A DNA stretch of 64,000 nt from Persephonella sp. IF05-L8 (GCF_000703045.1 NZ_JNLJ01000001.1:649501-713500); one strand, 5' to 3'. Counted from the first letter of the stretch, positions 18,054 to 27,971 are shown. The notes: a model not told the origin generated them from the sequence alone. Translations and numbers: made by a program.

Positions 18054-18872
18054 TCAACTTCTGGATTGTTTAAATTTTTCGTGGGCTTGTTGAACTACCT
18101 GTTTTATTTTTTCTTCGGAAATCTGGCCTTTTTTACAATCATTACCCTTTTCAATAAAAGCAAGAAATTCTATATTTCCTTCAGGACCCCATGTTTCAGA
18201 AAAGTCTAAATCTTTAACACAATAACAGCTTTTCTCTAAACCATTTATAACTTTTTTAATGGCTTTCTGGTGTAGTTTTTCATCCTTTACAACGCCACCT
18301 TTAACTTCATTCTTTGATAATTCAAACTGTGGTTTTATAAGGATTATTCCTTCTGCTCCATCTTTTAAAAGTTCACATATATTGGGAAGTATTTTCAATA
18401 TAGAAATAAAAGAAACATCAGAAACAACAAAATCAATCTTTTCAGGGATTTCCTTTTCTGTTAAATATCTGGCATTGGTTTTTTCAAGGGATATTACGGC
18501 AGGATTGTTTCTTAATTTTTCATGGAGCTGATTTGTCCCAACATCAACGGCATATACCTTTTTGGCTCCGTGTTGCAGAAGGCAGTCTGTGAAACCACCT
18601 GTTGAGGCACCAATATCAAGACAGATTTTATCTTTTATATCTGGTTTGAAAACATTTATTCCCTTTTCCAGTTTATAGCCGCCTCTGGATACGTATTTTT
18701 CTTTTTCTTTTATGTATATATTGGCGTCTGTTTTTACCTTTGTTCCAGGTTTGTCAACCTTCTGATTATTAACAAAAACAACCCCAGCCATTATAAGCCG
18801 CTGAGCTTTTTCTCTACTCTCCACCAGTCCTTTTTCCACAAGAAGCTTATCTAATCTCTCTTTTGTAGCCAT
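18054..18872 (-). CDS. tlyA: TlyA-family rRNA 2'-O-methyltransferase (S4 + FtsJ)
   Basis: This 272-residue protein has an N-terminal S4 RNA-binding domain (RLDKLLVEKGLVESREKAQR) followed by an FtsJ-like SAM methyltransferase (LDIGASTGGFTDCLLQHGA, about 82-100; VSDVSFISI further on). TlyA proteins 2'-O-methylate cytidines in 16S/23S rRNA, and in some organisms the family is annotated as haemolysin; the rRNA role is much better supported by the domains. The product is probably cytoplasmic. No upstream SD is obvious. Confidence 0.9.
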   Translation of the reverse strand: MATKERLDKLLVEKGLVESREKAQRLIMAGVVFVNNQKVDKPGTKVKTDANIYIKEKEKYVSRGGYKLEKGINVFKPDIKDKICLDIGASTGGFTDCLLQHGAKKVYAVDVGTNQLHEKLRNNPAVISLEKTNARYLTEKEIPEKIDFVVSDVSFISILKILPNICELLKDGAEGIILIKPQFELSKNEVKGGVVKDEKLHQKAIKKVINGLEKSCYCVKDLDFSETWGPEGNIEFLAFIEKGNDCKKGQISEEKIKQVVQQAHEKFKQSRS

Positions 18873-18980
18873 AATCCCAAAATATAAGAAGTTTATGAGT
18901 TTTGCAAATCAGAGATATCTCATAAAATCCTTTTTTTCTCAATACTAAAATTCTGTTAAACAAACCACGAGGGGTAAATT

Positions 18981-19895
18981 ATGTTCTGGGCAGAGCTTGA
19001 TAGATATAAAATCAAAGTTTATGGAAAAGAAAGTAAACTACCGTTAAAAAATCAAACAAAGGATGATATAGCTTTTTTACATAACCTTCTTTCAAACGAT
19101 ATTAAAGGACTTCAATCTGGGAAATTTAATTACAATCTCAGGCTTACTGGAAATGGAGAGCCTATACAGGATTTTTTTGTTTACAAAGATGATGATTTTT
19201 TTATTCTGGATACAGATGAAAATCCAGAAGAGCTTATATCGGAGCTTAATGAACTGAAACTTTCCCTTAAGGTATTTTTTGAGCCTTTATCCTATCAACA
19301 TCTTATTATCTGGGGAGAAGAAGCTGAGGAATTTATGAAAAACTTAGGATTTGAAATTCCACAGGAATTTAATTTTCTTAAAAAAGATGAAATATATCTA
19401 ACTAATAACCCGCTGAGAATAGGGCAAGGTGTTTATGAGCTGTTTGGAAATCTAAAAAGTATTATTTCACAGCTGGAAAAGTTTGAGAAAGCAGACCAGG
19501 AAACAATTGAAAAACTCATGATAGAAAATTGTATTCCCAAAATTGGAAAAGAATTAAAAAAAGGATTTCATCCCTTAGAGGCAAATATTTTGTATGCTTT
19601 TAGCTTTGAAAAGGGCTGTTATGTAGGTCAGGAGGCAATTGCAAGGGTTTATTTTAGAGGCAGACCACCACGAACTCTGGCCAAATTTCATATTGAAAAA
19701 TCTGTAGAAGAAAACGAAAAAATTTATTTAAATGACAAACCTGTAGGCGTGATAACCTCTGTATCTCCTGACAAAACCATAGCCATGGGATATATACTCA
19801 GAAATCTGTTTGAAGAAGGAAAAACTTTCAAAACCGATAACGGAGAACTAAAAATCATAAAGGAGTGTAATTTTGAAAATTTAAATATAAAATAG
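18981..19895 (+). CDS. ygfZ: YgfZ/GcvT-like folate-dependent iron-sulfur protein
   Basis: This 304-residue protein is related to the glycine-cleavage T protein and carries the YgfZ signature KGCYVGQEAIARVYFRG (K-G-C-Y-x-G-Q-E) at about 211-227. YgfZ helps iron-sulfur enzymes such as MiaB stay active using tetrahydrofolate. The N-terminal region (LSNDIKGLQSGKFNYNLRL) aligns with the folate-binding part. It is followed 31 bases later by aspartate aminotransferase. A T-protein of the glycine cleavage system is less likely because of the Cys motif and the short length. Confidence 0.88.
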   Translation: MFWAELDRYKIKVYGKESKLPLKNQTKDDIAFLHNLLSNDIKGLQSGKFNYNLRLTGNGEPIQDFFVYKDDDFFILDTDENPEELISELNELKLSLKVFFEPLSYQHLIIWGEEAEEFMKNLGFEIPQEFNFLKKDEIYLTNNPLRIGQGVYELFGNLKSIISQLEKFEKADQETIEKLMIENCIPKIGKELKKGFHPLEANILYAFSFEKGCYVGQEAIARVYFRGRPPRTLAKFHIEKSVEENEKIYLNDKPVGVITSVSPDKTIAMGYILRNLFEEGKTFKTDNGELKIIKECNFENLNIK

Positions 19896-19926
19896 AATAG
19901 GCTTAAATTTAAATGGAGGCTGTTTA

Positions 19927-21099
19927 ATGAAATTTTCAGAAAGGGTTCTCAGGGTTCAACCTTCACAAACACTTGTGATTACTGCAAAAGCTGCAGAAAT
20001 GAGGAGAAAAGGCATTGACGTAATCGGATTTGGAGCAGGAGAACCTGATTTTGATACGCCTGATTTTGTAAAAGAAGCAGCAATAAAAGCTCTACAGGAA
20101 GGAAAAACAAAATACACTCCAGCAGCAGGAATACCTGAGCTTAGAGAAGGAATAGCTAAAAGATTAAAAGAAAAAAACAACATTGATTATAAACCTTCAG
20201 AAGTTATTGTCACCCCCGGTGCAAAAATGGGACTTTATGAGATTTTTGCCACAATACTAAATCCAGGAGATGAGGTAATAGTCCCAGCACCTTACTGGGT
20301 TTCATATACAGAACAGATTAAACTTTGCGATGGAACACCTGTTATTGTAGAAATGTCTGAAGAAAATGGATTTGTTCTAACTGCTGACCTTATTGAAAGT
20401 GCAATAACTGATAAAACAAAAGCACTTGTTCTAAATACACCTTCAAATCCAACAGGAGCAGTCATACCCCGTATCGAACTGGAAAAAATAGCAGAGGTAT
20501 GCCTGAAACATAACATATTAATCATCTCTGATGAATGTTATGAGGAATTTTGCTACGACGAAGAACATGTAAGCATTGCATCCCTTTCTCCAGAAGTCAG
20601 GGACATAACATTTACCGTAAATGCCTTTTCTAAAGCCTACTCTATGACAGGCTGGAGACTTGGCTGGGTTGCAGCCCCTGAAGAATACATTAAAAAAATA
20701 AATATCATCCAGTCCCAGACAATTTCTAACCCAACCTCATTTGCCCAGTATGGAGCACTGGCAGCGCTTGAGGACAAAGGCAAATTCCCTGCAATGATGA
20801 AGGAAGAATTTAGAAAAAGAAGAGATTTTATAGTTCAGGAATTTTTATCTATAGAAGGAATTACCTGCCCCGTGCCAAAGGGAGCTTTCTATGTATTTCC
20901 AAATATTTCTGCATACATAAAAGGCGATATCAAAAATGATATAGATTTCACAGCATATCTGCTTGAGGAAGCAAAAGTTGCTGTTGTTCCTGGGTCAGCA
21001 TTTGGTAAAGAGGGATATATAAGACTTTCCTATGCAACATCCATGAATAATATAAAAGAGGGAATGAGGAGAATTAAGGAGGCTCTAAAAAAAATTTAA
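19927..21099 (+). CDS. aspC: Aspartate aminotransferase (class I, thermophile type)
   Basis: This 390-residue PLP enzyme interconverts aspartate/2-oxoglutarate and oxaloacetate/glutamate. The PLP lysine lies in NAFSKAYSMTGWRLGW (about residue 239), the NTPSNPTGAV cofactor motif is at about 171-180, and the C-terminal substrate arginine is in YIRLSYATS. GGAGG precedes the ATG. It resembles the subgroup Ib enzymes of thermophiles, some of which also transaminate prephenate; a broader specificity is possible. It feeds nitrogen into reverse-TCA-derived oxaloacetate. Confidence 0.92.
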   Translation: MKFSERVLRVQPSQTLVITAKAAEMRRKGIDVIGFGAGEPDFDTPDFVKEAAIKALQEGKTKYTPAAGIPELREGIAKRLKEKNNIDYKPSEVIVTPGAKMGLYEIFATILNPGDEVIVPAPYWVSYTEQIKLCDGTPVIVEMSEENGFVLTADLIESAITDKTKALVLNTPSNPTGAVIPRIELEKIAEVCLKHNILIISDECYEEFCYDEEHVSIASLSPEVRDITFTVNAFSKAYSMTGWRLGWVAAPEEYIKKINIIQSQTISNPTSFAQYGALAALEDKGKFPAMMKEEFRKRRDFIVQEFLSIEGITCPVPKGAFYVFPNISAYIKGDIKNDIDFTAYLLEEAKVAVVPGSAFGKEGYIRLSYATSMNNIKEGMRRIKEALKKI

Positions 21100-21112
21100 G
21101 AGGAGCTGAATT

Positions 21113-21628
21113 ATGAGAAACTTTATCTATACCTTATTCATAGGAATTTTTATCATCTTTACAGGTTGTCAGCAACAACAACAAAATAGTGAAAAATTTA
21201 AGGTTGACCCAGAACCTATTATTCAGGATGCTATAAAAAACAAAAAGTTTCTTATTCTGGTATATGAGTCTGCTTCCTGCAAATATTGTGAAAAGCTAAA
21301 CAGGGAAGTTCTTTCACAACCAGATGTTAAAGAAAAAATGATTAAAAACAGGGTTAATGTAGCTATTATCAATATTTATGGGGATAGAAAAGTAACCGAC
21401 CCTGAAACAAAACAAAAGATGGAAGAAAGTGCTCTGTCTGTTGCTAACAAGGTTGGAGGATTGCCTACAGTAATAGTTTATGACCCTGAAAATGATTTTA
21501 AGGTTCTATTCAGATGGTCTGGATATGTTCCCAAAAATGATTTTAAAGACTTCTTAGATTATCTCGGTTCTAAATGTTACAAAAAAGTTAAATTTGAGGA
21601 GTTTGAGGAAAAAGGAAAATCCTGTTAG
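21113..21628 (+). CDS. Thioredoxin-fold lipoprotein (SoxW-like)
   Basis: This 171-residue exported lipoprotein has a signal peptide with lipobox FTGC (Cys19), a Gln run just after the anchor, and a thioredoxin-like fold with active-site CKYC (about 56-59, in SASCKYCEKL) and cis-Pro motif GGLPTVIVYD. It would act as a periplasmic thiol reductant or oxidase; in sulfur-oxidising bacteria similar proteins (SoxW) reduce SoxYZ thiols, but no sox genes are here. Two extra cysteines near the C-terminus could form a structural disulfide. It is only 13 bases from the preceding aminotransferase gene. Confidence 0.82.
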   Translation: MRNFIYTLFIGIFIIFTGCQQQQQNSEKFKVDPEPIIQDAIKNKKFLILVYESASCKYCEKLNREVLSQPDVKEKMIKNRVNVAIINIYGDRKVTDPETKQKMEESALSVANKVGGLPTVIVYDPENDFKVLFRWSGYVPKNDFKDFLDYLGSKCYKKVKFEEFEEKGKSC

Positions 21629-21639
21629 GAGATTTAGTG

Positions 21640-22053
21640 ATGAACGTGCCGCAGGTTTATATAGGAGAAAACTGGTTTGATATAAATGATGTTCTAAATA
21701 GCTACAAAGATGAAACATGCGGAGCTGTGGACATATTCTTGGGTATTCCACGTTCAGCCCCAGAAGACGGAGAGGTAAAGGAACTCCATTATGAAGCTTA
21801 TATATCAATGGCAGAAAAGATAATAAAAGAAATCATAAATGAAGCAAAAGAAAAATTTGGAATTAAATATGCAGTAGTTCATCACAGAACAGGCGTTGTG
21901 CCTGTTCTGGTACCTTCATTTCTGGTGGTTGTATGGGCAGGACACAGACAGGAAGCATTTGAAGCCTGTAGATATATAGTAGATGAAACGAAGGCAAGAG
22001 CTCCTATCTGGAAAAAAGAGGTTTTTAAGACCGGTGAAGAAAGCTGGAAATAA
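21640..22053 (+). CDS. moaE: Molybdopterin synthase catalytic subunit
   Basis: MoaE inserts dithiolene sulfur, carried on MoaD, into precursor Z to make molybdopterin. The protein is 137 residues. Conserved blocks are present: GAVDIFLGIPR near residue 28, the LHYEAY block, the HRTG motif, and AGHRQEAFEACRYIVDETKA followed by the WKKE substrate-binding lysines. The ATG at 21640 is 8 bases from AGGAG; an in-frame GTG three bases earlier is less well spaced. MoaD and other moa genes are absent nearby. The 3' end overlaps the convergent DUF808 gene by 29 bases. Confidence 0.93.
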   Translation: MNVPQVYIGENWFDINDVLNSYKDETCGAVDIFLGIPRSAPEDGEVKELHYEAYISMAEKIIKEIINEAKEKFGIKYAVVHHRTGVVPVLVPSFLVVVWAGHRQEAFEACRYIVDETKARAPIWKKEVFKTGEESWK

Positions 22054-22855
22054 GTTGTTTTGTAAAAAAGGCAAAAATTCCAAGAATTAAGCCTATTAAA
22101 AATTCGCCAATAATAGCAGGAATAGGTTCTGTTAAATGATGTAAGAACTCTAAACTATGTAAATAAATCCCACCTGCCACCAGAACCATAGCCAGAGTTC
22201 CGATAACAGACAGACCTTTTATGATATATGGTAAAGATTTAACCATTAGAAATCCTAATTTTTCTAAAAAACCATCATAATTTTCTATTAAATAAATCCC
22301 CATATCATCCAGACGAACAATAAATGCCACCAGACCATATACTCCTACTGTTGCAAACAAAGCTATTATAGAAACTGAAACAACCTGAACAGAAAAAGGT
22401 TTATCCTGAAGAGTAGATATAGCAATAACTACTATTTCAAGGGAGAGTATAAAATCTGTAATAATTGCAGACCTAATTTTTTCTTTCTCGGATAATTTTT
22501 TTTCTTCAGAATGATGTTTAACAATTTTCAGGAATTCAAGAATTTTTTCGGCTCCTTCATAAGCCAGGTAAAGACCACCTATCATTAATATAGGCTTGAT
22601 AATAAAGGGCAGAAAATAGTTAAGAAGTAGCATAAGCGGAACGACTATTAGCTTATTTACAAAAGAACCTTTTGTAATTGCCCATAAGACAGGTAGCTCT
22701 CTACTTGGAGGATACTCAGAAGCCTTTTTCGCCCCTACAGCAAGGTCATCTCCCAAAACTGCAGATGTTTTCTGGGCAGCAATTTTTGTAGAAGACGCCA
22801 CATCATCCATTAAATAAGCAATATCATCAAGTAAAGCAAGAATTCCTGAAGCCAT
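22025..22855 (-). CDS. DUF808 (YedI-like) inner-membrane protein
   Basis: This 276-residue membrane protein matches the DUF808/YedI family, with the characteristic N-terminus SGILALLDDIAYLMDDVA followed by TKIAAQKTSAVLGDDLAV. Hydrophobic segments lie at about 72-100, 133-155, 160-180, 200-230 and 245-270. Function is unknown in the family. The start has AAAAGGGGGAG immediately upstream. It is divergent from the antiporter gene with 130 bases between. Confidence 0.88.
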   Translation of the reverse strand: MASGILALLDDIAYLMDDVASSTKIAAQKTSAVLGDDLAVGAKKASEYPPSRELPVLWAITKGSFVNKLIVVPLMLLLNYFLPFIIKPILMIGGLYLAYEGAEKILEFLKIVKHHSEEKKLSEKEKIRSAIITDFILSLEIVVIAISTLQDKPFSVQVVSVSIIALFATVGVYGLVAFIVRLDDMGIYLIENYDGFLEKLGFLMVKSLPYIIKGLSVIGTLAMVLVAGGIYLHSLEFLHHLTEPIPAIIGEFLIGLILGIFAFFTKQLISSFLHRS

Positions 22856-22985
22856 GCACTCCCCCTTTTAAGATATAGCAAAGATTAAATCTTGCTTTTT
22901 TTCTTAGTTTACCATAGGATAGAATGAGTAATTAAGCAATCTCAATAAATCAAGAGAATTTTTTTAATTTAAGTGGAGTTTAATT

Positions 22986-24191
22986 ATGGAAACGCATGAT
23001 TTTATACTTGGGCTGTTAATTATATTAGTTTCAGCCAGAATTTTTGCAGAAATTTTTTCATATTTAAAAATACCACCTGTTTTAGGTGAAGTATTTGCAG
23101 GCATACTTATAGGCCCAAGTGTTTTAGGTATTGTTGAGGTTAATGAAATAATAAAAATACTTGCAGAAATAGGAATAATTCTTCTTCTTTTTGAAGTTGG
23201 ATTAGAAACAGACCTGAAAAAATTACAAAGGGAGGGGATGAAATCTGTAATTGTTGCTTTGTTTGGAGCTATAATTCCATTTTTTGGAGGTTTTGCATTA
23301 AGTTATTATCTTTTTAATCTTCCATTAATAGCCTCTCTTTTTATAGGGGGAACGTTGACAGCCACCAGTATTGGAATAACAATAAGAGTTCTTAAGGATT
23401 TAGGAAAAGAAAAGACATCAGCTGCACAGATAGTTATAGGGGCTGCTGTTTTAGATGATATTATTGGTGTTATTCTTCTTGTAATCTTAGCTGACTTTGC
23501 TATTACAGGACAGGTAAATTTGGAAAATACTTTAAGGATTATAGTTCTTGTAATATTTTTCTTTGCAACAGCTCCCCTTTTAGCATCTATTATGTCAAAG
23601 ATTATTCATGTGTATGATTTGAAATACAGAAAATTACCTGGGTTCCTGCCGACAATTATAGTTTCTCTTATCCTGTTTTTTGCATATATTGCACATCTTT
23701 TTGGAGCTCCAGAAATAATAGGAGCTTTTGCAGCAGGAATTGCTTTATCCAGAAGATTTTTCCTTCCATTTGGAATTGCCCTGAAAGCAGACCCCCATTT
23801 TGTTGAAAAACTGGAAACCCAGATGAAACCTTTAATTTATTTATTTACACCTATATTTTTTGTTACTGTAGGACTTTCTATGAATTTACGCGAAATAGAT
23901 TTTAGCTCTCCATCATTCTGGTTACTTACATTTGCACTGTTATTTATTGCAGTGATAGGAAAGGTGGGAGGAGCCTATCTTTTAAAAGGTATTAATCATG
24001 TTAGAAGGCTTATCATAGGAACTTCAATGGTTCCACGTGGAGAAGTAGGACTTATATTTGCAGAACTTGGTAGAACCTCAAAAGTCTTTACAAATGAAAT
24101 ATATTCTGCACTTGTGTTTGTGGTAATACTAACTACCCTTATTCCACCCTTTATAATGAAATATCTGTTTAAATTAGAGGAAAAAAGTTAA
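22986..24191 (+). CDS. Cation/proton antiporter (CPA2 family)
   Basis: This 401-residue integral membrane protein has about 12 hydrophobic segments and the monovalent cation:proton antiporter-2 pattern: PPVLGEVFAGILIGPSVLG near the start, LLFEVGLETDL, and an Asp-containing GAAVLDDIIGVILL motif (about residue 157) expected for ion exchange. No TrkA-N/C regulatory domain is fused. It probably exchanges Na+ or K+ for protons to control pH and sodium in the cytoplasm; the ion cannot be read. It stands alone with GGAG upstream. Confidence 0.9.
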   Translation: METHDFILGLLIILVSARIFAEIFSYLKIPPVLGEVFAGILIGPSVLGIVEVNEIIKILAEIGIILLLFEVGLETDLKKLQREGMKSVIVALFGAIIPFFGGFALSYYLFNLPLIASLFIGGTLTATSIGITIRVLKDLGKEKTSAAQIVIGAAVLDDIIGVILLVILADFAITGQVNLENTLRIIVLVIFFFATAPLLASIMSKIIHVYDLKYRKLPGFLPTIIVSLILFFAYIAHLFGAPEIIGAFAAGIALSRRFFLPFGIALKADPHFVEKLETQMKPLIYLFTPIFFVTVGLSMNLREIDFSSPSFWLLTFALLFIAVIGKVGGAYLLKGINHVRRLIIGTSMVPRGEVGLIFAELGRTSKVFTNEIYSALVFVVILTTLIPPFIMKYLFKLEEKS

Positions 24192-24268
24192 AAATTTAAA
24201 GTTTATCCATACATTTTGGTAAAATTTGGTTTTAATTTTATATTTATAACTGTATGTGGAGTATTGTA

Positions 24269-24496
24269 ATGAAATTGGCAATAGAAATTCCTGATGAAGA
24301 GATTTATGAAATAGGGAAAGAAACTTTAAAAAAGAAAATACAAGAATATCTGGAGTTTATAAAATTACAAAAAGAGATAAAAGAAATATCCAAAGAATTA
24401 AAAGAGTTTTTTTCTGAAAACAAATATTGGGAAGAAGTAAAAAAAATTAGACAAGAGCCCTGGCAAGAATATAAAAAAAGTCTTGAACTAAATTAA
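24269..24496 (+). CDS. Small charged helical protein, antitoxin-like
   Basis: This 75-residue protein is rich in Glu and Lys. It begins with a beta-strand-like MKLAIEIPDEEI, then a long coiled-coil-like helix (repeated LQKEIKEISKEL pattern), and ends with a tail like those that neutralise PIN toxins (EVKKIRQEPWQEYKKS). It resembles small antitoxins of type II modules, yet the next gene is trmFO and no toxin is adjacent, so it may be an orphan. A longer frame begins at 24254, but its ATG overlaps the GGAG that sits 7 bases before the ATG at 24269. The antitoxin idea is inference from shape. Confidence 0.6.
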   Translation: MKLAIEIPDEEIYEIGKETLKKKIQEYLEFIKLQKEIKEISKELKEFFSENKYWEEVKKIRQEPWQEYKKSLELN

Positions 24497-24589
24497 AAAA
24501 GTATCTACAAAGTGTTTTAAAAAATTTTCTAACAATCCCCAAATAGATTTAACAAAAACAAATCTTAAAAAATCATAAAAAGGAGTGAA

Positions 24590-25900
24590 ATGAAAAAAGT
24601 AGCAGTTATTGGAGCAGGGCTTGCAGGTAGCGAGGCAGCCTATAAGATAGCAGAGGAAGGATTTAATGTTGATTTATACGAAATGAGACCTGTTAAACAA
24701 ACCCCTGCCCATAGAACAGAAAAATTTGCCGAACTGGTATGTTCAAATTCCCTTGGTGGAAAAGAAATCACAACAGGGGCAGGACTTTTAAAAGAAGAAA
24801 TGAAAAAATTAGGTTCCCTTGTTGTTGAGACTGCAGAAAAATTTGATGTTCCGGCAGGTGGAGCTCTGGCAGTTGACAGGGAAAAATTCTCAGAAGAAAT
24901 AACAAAAACCCTTGAAAATCACCCAAATATAAAAGTAATCAGAAAAGAGATAACCAAAATTCCTGAAGATTACGACTTTGTCATAATAGCCACAGGACCT
25001 TTAACCTCCGAAGAACTTTCAAAAGAAATACAAAAAATAACAGGAGCAGAGCATTTATATTTTTATGATGCCATTGCCCCAACCGTTGATGCAGAAACCG
25101 TTGATTACTCCAAAGGTTTCTGGGGAGATAGATACGGCAAAGGAGAAGGGGATTACTTTAACTGCGTTTTAACAGAGGAAGAATACGAGCAGTTTTACAA
25201 TGAGCTTTTAAAAGGTGAACAGGTTCCGTTAAAGGATTTTGAAAGGGCAGTATTTTTTGAAGGCTGTCTACCTATTGAGGAGATAGCCAGAAGGGGAAAA
25301 CAGACCCTTTTATTTGGACCTATGAAACCTGTCGGGCTTGTTGACCCAAGAACAGGTAAACAGCCTTTTGCAGTAGTCCAGCTTAGAAAAGAAAACAGAG
25401 AGGGAACACTTCTTTCTCTGGTTGGATTTCAAACAAAGCTGAAATATCCAGAGCAAAAAAGAATATTCAGGCTTATTCCAGCCTTAAAAAATGCCACATT
25501 TGTCAGACTTGGGTCTATCCATAGGAACACATTTATACAGTCTCAGAAGGTATTAAAGCCAACTCTTCAGCTTAAAAAAGACCCCAAGATACTCTTTGCA
25601 GGTCAGATAACAGGCGTCGAAGGATATGCTGCATCTGCGGCAACAGGAATACTTGCAGGAATTAATGTTGTCAGAATGCTAAAAGGCAAAGAGCCTGTTG
25701 TTCCACCTGAAACAACAATGCTTGGCGGACTTGTAAAATACATAACAGAGCCAAAAGATGAACTCCAACCTATGAACCCAAATTTTGCCCTTTTACCTGA
25801 TTTGAACAAAAAAGTAAAAGACAAAAGAAAAAGAAAACTCCTGAAAGCAGAAAGGGCATTAAAAGATATGGAGGAGTTTGCAAAAAATTGGAGAAATTAG
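24590..25900 (+). CDS. trmFO: tRNA (uracil-5-)-methyltransferase TrmFO
   Basis: This FAD- and folate-dependent enzyme makes m5U54 (ribothymidine) in the T loop of tRNAs. It is 436 residues. The N-terminal FAD-binding [11 protein letters not shown] (8-18), VCSNSLGG, the GPLTSEEL block and the late [16 protein letters not shown] block are those of TrmFO (formerly Gid) rather than MnmG, which is about 620 residues. It overlaps the downstream Cys-cluster gene by 13 bases. All tRNAs in this window have a T in the T54 position, consistent with being substrates. Confidence 0.95.
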   Translation: MKKVAVIGAGLAGSEAAYKIAEEGFNVDLYEMRPVKQTPAHRTEKFAELVCSNSLGGKEITTGAGLLKEEMKKLGSLVVETAEKFDVPAGGALAVDREKFSEEITKTLENHPNIKVIRKEITKIPEDYDFVIIATGPLTSEELSKEIQKITGAEHLYFYDAIAPTVDAETVDYSKGFWGDRYGKGEGDYFNCVLTEEEYEQFYNELLKGEQVPLKDFERAVFFEGCLPIEEIARRGKQTLLFGPMKPVGLVDPRTGKQPFAVVQLRKENREGTLLSLVGFQTKLKYPEQKRIFRLIPALKNATFVRLGSIHRNTFIQSQKVLKPTLQLKKDPKILFAGQITGVEGYAASAATGILAGINVVRMLKGKEPVVPPETTMLGGLVKYITEPKDELQPMNPNFALLPDLNKKVKDKRKRKLLKAERALKDMEEFAKNWRN

Positions 25901-26538
25901 AAAATCTCATACTTGCTGCTGCAGGAATTTACAAACAACCAGAGCTTGTTGATGAGATTATTACTTTGCAGGAAGAATTAAACCAGCAGATTGATAAACA
26001 GATAAATCAGCAAAAAGGTTTAGCCTGTCAAAAAGGCTGCTCTTACTGCTGTTATGGCTGGAATGTCCAGATGACTATTCCAGAAATGCTGATGGTTATA
26101 AGAGACTTAAATTCCTTTTCTCCAGAAAAAAGGATAAAAATAGCTGACAGAATATATGAATTTTCCAATCTAAATGATTATGATGGGGTAGCCTGTCCTT
26201 TACTTGAAAATAGTCTGTGTCTGGTTTATAAAAGCAGACCTTTTATATGCAGAACATATTCTTCTTATGATGTTTCTTTATGTGAAAATCGGAAAGAATT
26301 TGTTTTTCCACCTTTTGTTGAAAAAATAATAAAAGATATTGTCCTTCCATTTGAGGAAAATATAGAAGAGCCTTTTAGAACCTTATTTGAAACAAAAGTC
26401 CCTATTTCCAACATAAAATTTGATTACCACAGGGGCTTATTTTATCTAAATCTGGCAAATACTATAAAAATTATTCCTACACCTGAAAAAACAGAAATTT
26501 CTCCACTGGAATTTGCAAAAAAATATCTTCAAACCTGA
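25888..26538 (+). CDS. YkgJ-family cysteine-cluster protein
   Basis: This 216-residue protein has the zinc/iron-chelating CxxxCxxCC-type domain: [14 protein letters not shown] near residue 47, a second group [12 protein letters not shown] and [15 protein letters not shown] further on. YkgJ-family proteins are thought to bind a metal cluster through these cysteines; the job is unknown. The start is TTG at 25888, 11 bases after the GGAGGAG embedded in the end of trmFO, and it overlaps trmFO by 13 bases, so translation is likely coupled. Confidence 0.82.
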   Translation: MEKLENLILAAAGIYKQPELVDEIITLQEELNQQIDKQINQQKGLACQKGCSYCCYGWNVQMTIPEMLMVIRDLNSFSPEKRIKIADRIYEFSNLNDYDGVACPLLENSLCLVYKSRPFICRTYSSYDVSLCENRKEFVFPPFVEKIIKDIVLPFEENIEEPFRTLFETKVPISNIKFDYHRGLFYLNLANTIKIIPTPEKTEISPLEFAKKYLQT

Positions 26539-26594
26539 GTAATCTATTGATAGATGATATAATTAAAAATAATCAACAATAAGGGGGTATGTCT

Positions 26595-27971
26595 ATGCCA
26601 ACGATAGCAAAAAACACTGATGAACTGAATTCTTTATTAAGTGGTGCTGTGTCTGTAGAAGGTGAAAAAGTTTCTATAACAGATGAAAACAAACTGAGGG
26701 AAAGCGTAATTGATGACCTTATCTATACAGCTGTTTTTTCTGAGGATGAAAACACAAAAGAGGAGGCAAAAAGGCTTATAAGGGAAATTGCCAATGAGTT
26801 TGGAGCAATTGCAGCCTCTATACATGATTTTTATATGGCAATGGGCAGAGGAGAGGTTGATAAAATAACAACTCCAGCTGTTAACATCAGGGGAATGACC
26901 TACGATGTAGCAAGGCAGATGTTTAAGGTTGCTCTTAACCACAATGTTGGAGCCTTTATCTTTGAAATAGCAAAATCAGAAATAGGATATACATTCCAGA
27001 GACCTTCTGAGTATGCTGCCTGCGTTTTAGCAGCTGCAATAAAAGAAGGATATAAAGGACCTGTTTTTATACAGGGTGACCACTTCCAGTTTAATGCTAA
27101 AAAGTATGCAGAAGACCCAGAAAAAGAACTTCAGGCTATAAAAGACCTTACAGAAGAAGCCATAAAAGCAGGCTTTTACAATATAGATATTGACCCTTCA
27201 ACCCTTGTTGATTACTCAAAACCTACTTTAAAAGAACAGCAATACCATAACTATATCTGCACTGCAAAAATGACCCAGTTTATCAGAGAAATTGAGCCTG
27301 AAGGAGTTACTATTTCTGTCGGTGGAGAAATTGGGCATATCGGTGGTAAAAACTCAACTGTAGAAGAGTTTGAGGCATTTATGGAAGGATATCTGGAAGA
27401 ACTTCCAGAAGGGATGTCAGGAATATCTAAAATTTCTGTTCAGACTGGAACAGAACACGGAGGAATTCCCCTACCAGATGGAAGAGTAGCAGAAGTTAAA
27501 CTGGACTTTAATGTCCTTAGAGATATTGGAAAGGTAGCAAGGGAAAAATACGGTTTAGGTGGAACAGTTCAGCACGGAGCTTCAACACTTCCAGATGAAC
27601 TATTTGACAAATTCCCTGAAAACAATTGCTGCGAAATTCACCTTGCAACAGGCTTCCAGAATATAATGTATGACCTTATTCCTGCGGATTTCAGAGAAAA
27701 AATCTACAGCTGGATAAAAGAAAACCTCAAAAATGAATGGAAAGAAGGCTGGACAGAAGAGCAGTTTATCTACAAAACAAGGAAAAAAGGCTTTGGACCA
27801 TTTAAATACGAATGGTGGACATTAGACGAGGAATACAAAAACAAAATCCTTGATGCCCTTTACAAAAAATTTGAGTTCCTCTTTGGAAAATTAAACGCAT
27901 TCAACACAAAAGAAGTTGTTGAGAAATATGTTAAACCTGTAAAACTTCCTTACGGCACAATCAGAAAATAA
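26595..27971 (+). CDS. fba: Long class II fructose-bisphosphate aldolase
   Basis: This 458-residue protein has the class II (zinc-dependent) ketose-bisphosphate aldolase signatures: GDHFQFN with the catalytic/zinc histidine, GGEIGHIGGKNS, the metal-binding HGGIPLP and QHGAS blocks. It would condense or cleave fructose-1,6-bisphosphate in gluconeogenesis/glycolysis. Classical class II enzymes are about 290-360 residues; here an N-terminal extension of roughly 80 residues and a C-terminal extension of about 90 residues are present. The ATG at 26595 has AGGGGG 7 bases upstream; an ATG six bases earlier abuts the SD. FBPase (29905) lies 1.9 kb downstream. Substrate could also be another ketose bisphosphate. 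A terminator follows. Confidence 0.85.
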   Translation: MPTIAKNTDELNSLLSGAVSVEGEKVSITDENKLRESVIDDLIYTAVFSEDENTKEEAKRLIREIANEFGAIAASIHDFYMAMGRGEVDKITTPAVNIRGMTYDVARQMFKVALNHNVGAFIFEIAKSEIGYTFQRPSEYAACVLAAAIKEGYKGPVFIQGDHFQFNAKKYAEDPEKELQAIKDLTEEAIKAGFYNIDIDPSTLVDYSKPTLKEQQYHNYICTAKMTQFIREIEPEGVTISVGGEIGHIGGKNSTVEEFEAFMEGYLEELPEGMSGISKISVQTGTEHGGIPLPDGRVAEVKLDFNVLRDIGKVAREKYGLGGTVQHGASTLPDELFDKFPENNCCEIHLATGFQNIMYDLIPADFREKIYSWIKENLKNEWKEGWTEEQFIYKTRKKGFGPFKYEWWTLDEEYKNKILDALYKKFEFLFGKLNAFNTKEVVEKYVKPVKLPYGTIRK

